From Halolamina pelagica (lineage in GTDB: Archaea > Halobacteriota > Halobacteria > Halobacteriales > Haloferacaceae), in contig NZ_LGUC01000001.1 in assembly GCF_001307315.1 (NCBI RefSeq), positions 806,001 to 870,000 of the forward strand: a stretch of 64,000 nt of DNA, in the 5' to 3' direction. Position numbers and translations under genes: made by a program. Numbering within the stretch: position 1 is the stretch's first letter; the number at the start of each line of letters is the position of its first letter. This document shows, piece after piece, positions 57,925 through 64,000 of the stretch. The notes beneath the pieces were generated by a model. The model searched no databases and was not told the DNA's origin. It saw only the letters and a program-made list of their open reading frames with translations.

Positions 57925-59112
57925 ATGCGAGTCATCCGGAACGGGGTCGTACACACTCAGACCGAGCGCGGAACGATCGAGGGCGACGTACTGATCGAGG
58001 ACGGGGAGATCGCCGACGTGGGCGAGGTGGACGCGCCCGACGACGCCGACGAGATCGACGTCGACGGCGCACACGTTACGCCCGGGCTCATCGACGCCCA
58101 CTCCCACGCCGGGATGGCCGAGTGGGGCGAACCCGAGGACGGCGACTTCAACGAAGGCACGTCCGCGACGACGCCCCACGTCAACGCACTCGACGGGTTC
58201 CACCCGCGCGACGAGGAGCTCAAACACGCCTTCCAGAACGGCGTCACCAGCGTCTCCAGCCGGATGGGGTCGGGCAACGTCATCGGCGGCGTGATCGTCT
58301 CGATGAAGACCTACGGCGACCGCGCCGACGAGATGCTGATCACCGAAGACGGGATGAAGGCCGCGATGGGCGAGAACCCGAAGCGCTTCCACGGCGAGCA
58401 GAAGGATCGCCAGCCCTCGACCCGGCCGGGCGTGGCTGCCACGCTCCGCGAGCAGTTCATGGCCGCGGAGGACTACCTCGACCGGAAGGCAAACGCCGAC
58501 GGGGACGACGAGTTCGAGCGCGACCTCGGGATGGAGAACCTCTCTCGCGTGCTCACCGGCGATCTCCCGCTGCGGGTCCACGCCCACCGGGCCGACGACA
58601 TCCGGACCGTGTTCCGCATCGCCGACGAGTTCGGCATCGACGACCTCTCGATCGAACACGCCACCGAGGGCCACGTGATGGCCGAGGAGTTCGTCGAACG
58701 GGACGTGCCCGCGGTCGTCGGCCCGTCGATCTCCTCGGCGAGCAAGTACGAACTCCGGAACATCACCTTCGAGACGCCGGGGATCCTCCACGACGCCGGC
58801 GTGAAAGTCGCGATCCAGACCGACGCGCCGGTCCTGCCCCAGCAGCATCTCGACGTCTGTGTCGGGCTCGCGGTCCGTGAAGGGTTCCCGAAGGAGGCCG
58901 CACTCGACGCCGTGACCACCAACGCCGCCGAGATCCTCGGGATCAAGGACCGCGTCGGTACGCTCGAACCGGGCACCGACGCCGACGTGGCGGTCTGGGA
59001 CGGCGAGTTCTGGCGGGTCGACAGCCGGACCCAGCACGTGTTCGTCGACGGCGAGCACGTGTTCGATCGCGACGCCGACGCGGTGGATCCGCGCGAAGAG
59101 TACGCCTGGTAG
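57925..59112 (+). CDS. Metal-dependent amidohydrolase (imidazolonepropionase-like)
   Basis: 395 residues, intact. The amidohydrolase set is visible: VTPGLIDAHSHAGM (HxH, about 59), LPLRVHAHRADD (His, about 218), LSIEHATEGHV (His, about 245) and VAIQTDAPVLPQ (Asp, about 297). The C-terminal strand set GTLEPGTDADVAVWDGE is typical. Substrate unknown; relatives include imidazolonepropionase and prolidase-type enzymes. Followed by an MFS transporter 8 bases downstream, perhaps for import of its substrate. Confidence 0.88.
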   Translation: MRVIRNGVVHTQTERGTIEGDVLIEDGEIADVGEVDAPDDADEIDVDGAHVTPGLIDAHSHAGMAEWGEPEDGDFNEGTSATTPHVNALDGFHPRDEELKHAFQNGVTSVSSRMGSGNVIGGVIVSMKTYGDRADEMLITEDGMKAAMGENPKRFHGEQKDRQPSTRPGVAATLREQFMAAEDYLDRKANADGDDEFERDLGMENLSRVLTGDLPLRVHAHRADDIRTVFRIADEFGIDDLSIEHATEGHVMAEEFVERDVPAVVGPSISSASKYELRNITFETPGILHDAGVKVAIQTDAPVLPQQHLDVCVGLAVREGFPKEAALDAVTTNAAEILGIKDRVGTLEPGTDADVAVWDGEFWRVDSRTQHVFVDGEHVFDRDADAVDPREEYAW

Positions 59113-59120
59113 CGCCGATC

Positions 59121-60399
59121 GTGCAGGTCCCCACCCTCACCAGTCCCGCGATCGACGACGAGGACCCGAGCGTCCCGGTCGTCGTCGGCGCCGTGATCGC
59201 CGGGGTGTTCTTCGGCGGCGTGGGCGGCGGTGTCGCGTTCCCGACACTCCCGGCGCTGGGGACGGTGTTGGGGATCTCCTCGTTCGTCGTCGGGATGATC
59301 CTCTCGGTCAACCGCTTCACGCGGCTGCTGTTGAACACGCCGGCGGGGCAAGTGCTCGACCGCCTCGGCACGCGCCGACCGATGCTGATCGGCCTCGCCG
59401 TGCAGGGGCTGGTGCCGTTCGGCTACGTGGTCGCGCTCGATCCGGGCGCGATCCCCCTCTCCAGCGCCGCGATCTTCTTCCTCTCGCGGGCGCTGTGGGG
59501 GTCGGCTCCGCGTTCGTCTTCGTCGGCGCGTTCACGACCGTCACCCACGTCACGACCGCGCAGAACCGCGGGAAGTGGGTGGGGTACATGCGCGGCGGCC
59601 AGAGCCTCGGCTTCCCCGCCGGGCTCATCCTCGGCGGGATCTTGACCGATCTGTACGGCTACAGCGAGGCGTTCGCCACGGCCGGCGCGGCGGGGCTGTT
59701 CGCGGCGGTCGTCGCGTTCGTCGTCCTGCCGAACGTCGAGGGGAGCGCGTCGGCGACGACGCGGCTGCGGGACCTCCCGGCGGTCGTCCGCGCCGACGCC
59801 CGGGTGCTCGGCATCGGCGCCACTAACCTCGCGGTGCGGTTCCTCTACGCCGGCATCCTCCTCTCGACGGTCGTGCTGTACACGAACGAGTACAACATCG
59901 CCCTCGGCGCGCTGGCGTCGACGGGCGTCAGCGGGATCGTGATGGCGATCTCCGTGCTCGCGATGTCGGTGACGACGCTCGTGGTCGGTCGGCTCTCGGA
60001 TACGCTCCCCTCGCGGACGTACACCGTGATCCCGGCGCTGGGGCTGCTCGCGGCCGGCTTCGCGCTGCTCGCGTTCGTCCCAGCGTCGCGAGCACGGTCG
60101 TCGGCGTCGCGCTCGTGGGGATCGGCGTCGGGGGCACGGGCCCCCCACTGATGGCCTACCTCGGCGACATCGCGCCCGGTGGCGACGTGGGGAAACTCGG
60201 CGGCGTCTACAACGTGTTCGGCGATCTGGGCTCGACGATCGGCCCGCTCGTGGCGCTGCCGGTCGCCTCCGTCGTCGGCATGCGGCTCGAGTACCTCGTC
60301 TGCGCCGGGATCGCCGTGCTGACGGCGGCGATGGTGCTCGCGACGCTCGACGGCGACCCCGAGACGCTCCGGGCGCCGGAGGTCGTGCCGAACGACTAA
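59121..60399 (+). CDS. Major facilitator superfamily transporter, two frameshifts
   Basis: GTG start. One G added at 59497-59501 (RALWG to VGSAFVFVGAF) and one C at 60079-60081 (LAFVP to SVASTVVGVALVG) give 426 residues with about twelve hydrophobic segments. The loop-2 MFS signature is GQVLDRLGTRRPM (about 73) and its counterpart in the second half is VGRLSDTLPSRTYTV. Likely a proton-driven importer or exporter of small molecules. The second break is in a run of only three C. Confidence 0.82.
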
Positions 60400-60441
60400 C
60401 GAGATTTTTTACCACACGCCGCCCCCAGTTCCACCAGAGCG

Positions 60442-61872
60442 ATGAGCGACCCCGTCCCCGCGATGGCCGACCGCGCGAGCGCCTGCGCCGAGCGCGTGCT
60501 GGCTGCCGACTCCGTCGTGCTCGCCTCCCACATCGACGCCGACGGCCTCACCAGCGGCGCCATCGCCGCCACCGCGCTGGAGCGGGCGGGGATCCCCTTC
60601 GAGACCACGTTCGAGAAGCAGTTGGACGCCGCCGCGATCGACCGCATCGCCGCCACCGACCACGAGGTCGCGCTGTTTACGGACTTCGGCAGCGGCCAGC
60701 TCGACGAGATCGTCCCCCACCACCGCGCCGGCGAGTTCGACGCCGTCGTCGCCGACCACCACCAGCCGGCGACCGGGGAGGACGGCGAGGAGCCGCCGGA
60801 GATCGAGCACCACCTCAACCCGCTTCTGTTCGGCATCGACGGCGCCGCGGAACTCTCCGGCGCGGGGGCGACGTACGTGCTCGCCCGCGCGATGGAGCGT
60901 GACGGCGTCGACAACCGCGACCTCGCGGCGCTGGCGGTGGTCGGCGCCGTCGGGGACATGCAGGACACCGACGGCGGCCTGCGGGGGGCGAACGAGGGGG
61001 TCGTCGCCGAGGGCGTCGACGCCGGCGTGATCGAGGAAGTGACGGACATCTCGCTGTACGGTCGCCAGACCCGCCCACTCCCGAAGCTGCTCGAGTACGC
61101 CAGCGAGCTCCGAATCCCCGGGATCTCCGGCGACGAACAGGGGTCGATCCGGTTCCTCTCGGAGTTGGACGTGGACCTGAAAGTCGACGGCGACTGGCGG
61201 CGCTGGGTGGATCTCTCCTTCGAGGAGCGCCAGACCGTCGCCAGCGCGCTGATGCGCCACGCGATCTCGCGGGGCGTCCCCCGGAGCGCGTCAACGGCGT
61301 GACGACGACGACGTACACGCTCTCCGCGGAGGAGGTCGGCACCGAACTCCGGGACGTGAGCGAGTTCTCGACCGTGCTGAACGCGACCGCTCGCTACGAA
61401 CGGGCGGACGTGGGGCTGGCGGTCTGTCTGGGCTACCGCGACGAGGCACTCGAGGAGGCTCGGACGCTCCTGCGCACCCATCGGCGGAACCTCTCGGAGG
61501 GGCTGGAGTGGGTGAAGACGGAGGGCGTCGAGCAGGCGGAGCATCTCCAGTGGTTCGACGCGGGCACGCGGATCCGCGAGACCATCGTCGGCATCATCGC
61601 CGGGATGGCGCTGGGCGCGGAGGGGTACGACGCGACCAGCCGATCATCGCGTTCGCCCAGGAGAACGACGAAGAGCTCAAAGTGTCCGGGCGGGGGAGTG
61701 GGTTCCTCGTCAGCGACGGGCTGGATCTCTCTGTCGTGATGTCCGAGGCCGCCGCGGCGGTCGGGGCGGCGGCGGTGGCCACGACGTGGCGGCGGGGGCG
61801 ACCATCCCCCGAGAGAAACGGGACGCGTTCGTGGAAGAGGCGGACCGAATCGTCGGCGAACAGCTGGGCTAG
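60442..61872 (+). CDS. RecJ-like DHH phosphoesterase, three frameshifts
   Basis: Corrections are one C at 61278-61282 (RGVP to PERVNGV), one base near 61640 (DATS to PIIAFAQEND) and one G at 61763-61766 (AVG to GGGGGHDVAAG); the product then has 477 residues. Motifs: SHIDADGLTSGAIAAT (about 30), FTDFGSGQLDEI (about 75), VVADHHQP (DHH) and the DHHA1 motif GGGGHDVAAGATIPREK (about 445). Archaeal DHH proteins of this type are single-strand exonucleases, some of them CMG-associated (GAN/RecJ-like). The stop overlaps the HalX regulator stop at CTAG. Confidence 0.83.
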
Positions 61873-62483
61873 GCGCCGATGTCTTCGAACAGCCGTCGGT
61901 AATCCTGCGTGTCGAACTGCTCGGTGATGCGCTCGAGTTCGGCGTCGAGCTCCGCGAGCTCCGCGGTCAGCTGCTGATACTTCTCGTTCCGTTCGAGCGC
62001 CTCGCGGGGTTTCTCGGCCTCCAGCGTCGCCCGCTTCGAGGCCAGCGCCGCGGTTCGCTGGAGGTGGTCGTCGTACTGGCTTCGGGTGCCGAGGCGCTCG
62101 ACGGCGTCGAGGAGCTCGTTCTGGGAGAGCGGCTTGAGCACGTAGAGGTCGAACCCCATCTCGACGATGTCGAAGTCGGGTTCAACCGCGGTCACCATCC
62201 CGACGCGGATGTCGAGTTCCCGCTCACGAATCGTCGCCAGCAGCTCCTCCCCGTGGCCGTCCGGGAGTCGTCGATCCAGGAGCGCGATGTCGTACGCCGC
62301 GGATAGCCGGTCGGCGCCGTCGCCGACGCTGTTTGCGACGTCGACGTCGTACCCCGCCGACTCGACGGTGGTCTGGTAGAGGTCGGCCACGTCGGGCTCG
62401 TCCTCGACGATCAACACCCGGTTCGTGTCTGCCCGCTCGTCGGTGCGACCTGTCTCCCCCGGATCGGGCCCCGCCTCGGTCAT
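61869..62483 (-). CDS. HalX-domain response regulator
   Basis: 204 residues. The receiver domain (about 22-135) shows VLIVEDEPDVADLY, IALLDRRLPDGHGEELL with the phospho-acceptor Asp, MVTAVEPDFD and VLKPLSQNEL. The C-terminal HalX domain (about 140-204) is a helical coiled coil (YDDHLQRTAALASKRATLEAEK; YQQLTAELAELDAELERIT). No histidine kinase is adjacent. ATG 62483 is chosen from family start. Confidence 0.9.
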   Translation of the reverse strand: MTEAGPDPGETGRTDERADTNRVLIVEDEPDVADLYQTTVESAGYDVDVANSVGDGADRLSAAYDIALLDRRLPDGHGEELLATIRERELDIRVGMVTAVEPDFDIVEMGFDLYVLKPLSQNELLDAVERLGTRSQYDDHLQRTAALASKRATLEAEKPREALERNEKYQQLTAELAELDAELERITEQFDTQDYRRLFEDIGA

Positions 62484-62674
62484 AGTGGCAACAGTTCGGC
62501 TGCCAACAGTTAACAGTACCGTCACGACCGCATCGTCCCCACGCAGTGCCGGATTCTCCGGCGTTTCCCGCTGTGACAGCGTGATTCGTCTGCTGCGTGT
62601 CCCGCAACGAGCCGTCGGAACCGTGACAGACCCGGTGGGCTTAATTCCCTCCGCGACGCTACGTCACGCTATCC

Positions 62675-63402
62675 ATGGTCGACGTTACCGAGACCGGGGT
62701 CGACGGTCTCGACGCGATTCTCAACGGCGGTATCGTCGATAACTCGACGGTGCTGGTCAGCGGCAACCCCGGGACCGGCAAGAGCATCTTCGGCATCCAG
62801 TACCTCTACAACGGGGTGAGGGAGTTCGACGAACGAGGGATCTACATCTCTTTCGAGGAGAACGCCGAGGACATCCGGCAGGCCGCGGAGTCGGTCGGGT
62901 TCGAGGAGTGGGGCGAACTAGTCGACAACGGCGACATCAAGGTGTACGACAAGTCGACGATGCTCCGGGAGGAGGACTTCAACACCGCGATCGACCGCCT
63001 CCTGCAGGACTTCGCCGGCACCACGTACGACCGGCTGGTGCTCGACTCCCTGACGATGTTCAGCCTCTTCTTCGACGACGAGACCGAGAACCGCACGTAC
63101 CTGCTGAAGTTCTCGGACATCCTCAAGAAGAACGGGCTCACCTCGCTGTTGATCAACGAACAGGGGGCGGTGTTCCCCGAAACCGAGATCGGCCTGGAGA
63201 ACTTCCTCACGGACGGCAACATCTACTTCATCCAGACGCCGACGGACAACGGCGTGAACCGCTACATCTGGGTCGCGAAGATGCGCAAACAGGACATCAA
63301 CACCGACATCTTCCCCATGGAGATCGGCGAGGGGGGATCACCGTCTACGAGCGGGCCGGCGGCTTCTCGATGATGGGCAGCGAGGAGCAGCCGGGGTTCT
63401 AG
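62675..63402 (+). CDS. RAD55/KaiC-family ATPase, one frameshift near the end
   Basis: Adding one G to the G6 run at 63331-63336 changes the tail from SPSTSG to ITVYERAGGFSMMGSEEQPGF and gives 242 residues. Walker A SGNPGTGKSIFG (about 29), the catalytic Glu pair in YISFEENAED (about 60) and Walker B DRLVLDSLTMFS (about 125) place it in the RecA/KaiC single-domain group, common in haloarchaea and often next to signalling genes. The role here is probably as a signalling ATPase. Its stop overlaps the next gene at CTAG. Confidence 0.85.
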
Positions 63403-63740
63403 CTCTGGCCCTGTGACATCCGGCGCCAGACCTCGTCGAGCTTGTTGGTCACGTCCGAGCGCTGCTCGAGTTCGACGCTGAGCTCCTCCCGAAAGTCGAT
63501 AGTGATCTCGTCGATGCAGCGACGGTACACCTTGATCCGGCGGTGCTCCTCAGAGAGCGGGCGGTCGTGGAGCTCCAGCAGGTCCGCATCGGTCAGCTCG
63601 TCGATGCGGCGGTAGCAGGTCGCAATCGGCACGTCGAGCTGGTCCGAGAGCTCCTGTGCGGATTTCGGCTCGCTCGCCGCGTCGAGGATCTCCGGGTTGT
63701 ACTTGTTCCCGAGCACCTCGAGGATCTCGTCCGAGGCCAT
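63399..63740 (-). CDS. Winged-helix transcriptional regulator (ArsR-like)
   Basis: 113 residues. ILEVLGNKYNPEILDAASEPKSAQELSDQLDVPIATCYRRIDELTDADLLE (about 6-56) is a clear helix-turn-helix with recognition helix IATCYRRIDEL. The C-terminal half is a charged helix (ELEQRSDVTNKLDEVWRRM), probably for dimer formation. Convergent with the RAD55/KaiC-like gene. Confidence 0.83.
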   Translation of the reverse strand: MASDEILEVLGNKYNPEILDAASEPKSAQELSDQLDVPIATCYRRIDELTDADLLELHDRPLSEEHRRIKVYRRCIDEITIDFREELSVELEQRSDVTNKLDEVWRRMSQGQS

Positions 63741-63825
63741 TCGTTATCGCAGATGAGACGGTGTTTCAAAAACGTACCGCCACACGGAGTCGCTAGCGCC
63801 CGCCCAGAATCAATCGCGATACTGA

Positions 63826-64000
63826 CTACTCTTCGGTGATCGTCCGCTCCTTCTCGTCGAGTTCGCCGCGATAGAGCTTCGCGCCGTCCTGGGCGACCTG
63901 CCGGGCCAGCACGGCACACTTGATCCGCATCGGCGAGATCTCGACGCCGAGCATCTCGGTGATGTCGTCGGTGTCCATCGCCTGCAGCTCCTCGATGCTC
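63826..64000 (-). CDS. sufU: SUF-system NifU-like Fe-S assembly protein (SufU), 3' end only
   Basis: The last 57 codons are in the window; the gene continues past the right edge. The visible part reads SIEELQAMDTDDITEMLGVE, then ISPMRIKCAVLARQVAQDG and ends KERTITEE. MLGVEISPMRIKCAVLA with the single Cys is the C-terminal signature of SufU/IscU-type scaffolds. It probably belongs to a suf cluster beyond the window. Confidence 0.8.
   Translation of the reverse strand, partial: SIEELQAMDTDDITEMLGVEISPMRIKCAVLARQVAQDGAKLYRGELDEKERTITEE

Overview
This window is chromosomal DNA of a halophilic archaeon (class Halobacteria, probably Haloferacales; I cannot name the genus). The DNA is very GC-rich with G or C in most third codon positions. 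The proteins are strongly acidic, and the gene set is diagnostic: SepF, Cgi121 of KEOPS, Hel308, Pus10, PINc ATPase, FAU-1, NreA, archaeal SecF-SecD, HalX response regulator, HVO_0649-like zinc finger, DUF106 and many small families found only in haloarchaea. Most promoters I can see place an AT-rich box about 27 bases before the ATG, as expected for the leaderless transcripts common in haloarchaea. I see no CRISPR array, transposase, prophage, rRNA or plasmid origin.

Layout. 1-10.1 kb: end of a DUF106 membrane insertase, small heat-shock protein, UbiB kinase, aminotransferase, pyrophosphatase, PadR regulator, RNase HI with its operon partner, NreA repair factor and small haloarchaeal proteins. 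10-20 kb: Mut7-C RNase, PolX polymerase, M32 carboxypeptidase, SepF, FAU-1, a NifU-type Fe-S scaffold and an LVIVD surface protein. 20-32 kb: short-chain dehydrogenase, GcvT-like protein, geranylgeranyl-reductase-type flavoprotein, UvrA, PINc/KH ATPase. 32-40 kb: IF-1A diverging from aspartate kinase, class I ribonucleotide reductase (NrdA-NrdB plus a thioesterase), metallophosphoesterase, IMP cyclohydrolase, DoxX and tRNA-Gln. 40-50 kb: Cgi121-Hel308 pair, M20 amidohydrolase, GYD protein, SAM hydrolase, and a thiamine/iron-type ABC importer. 50-57 kb: SPFH-NfeD pair, SecF-SecD, RNase HII-Pus10. 57-64 kb: a repeat-rich noncoding tract, amidohydrolase, MFS transporter, RecJ-like DHH protein, HalX regulator, RAD55/KaiC-like ATPase, HTH regulator and the end of a SufU-like gene.

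Functionally the window is rich in genome maintenance (UvrA, PolX, Hel308, NreA, RNase HI and HII, RecJ-like DHH, ribonucleotide reductase). Three of these proteins (NreA, Hel308, RNase HII) end in a QxxLxxF motif of the PCNA-binding type.

The most important caution is sequence quality. I count 24 single-base frameshifts in 18 protein genes, plus one missing base in the tRNA-Gln anticodon loop. Every one is repaired by adding one base, almost always in a run of three or more G or C. They hit essential genes (secD, nrdA, purO, hel308), so I read them as homopolymer under-calls rather than real pseudogenes, and I annotate each gene across its break. The least explained biology lies in the noncoding tracts: a four-copy 72-base tandem repeat with nested hairpins at 56.9-57.2 kb, a two-copy 57-base double-hairpin repeat at 4.6 kb, a three-copy 36-base repeat before hsp20, and possible operators and leader ORFs.
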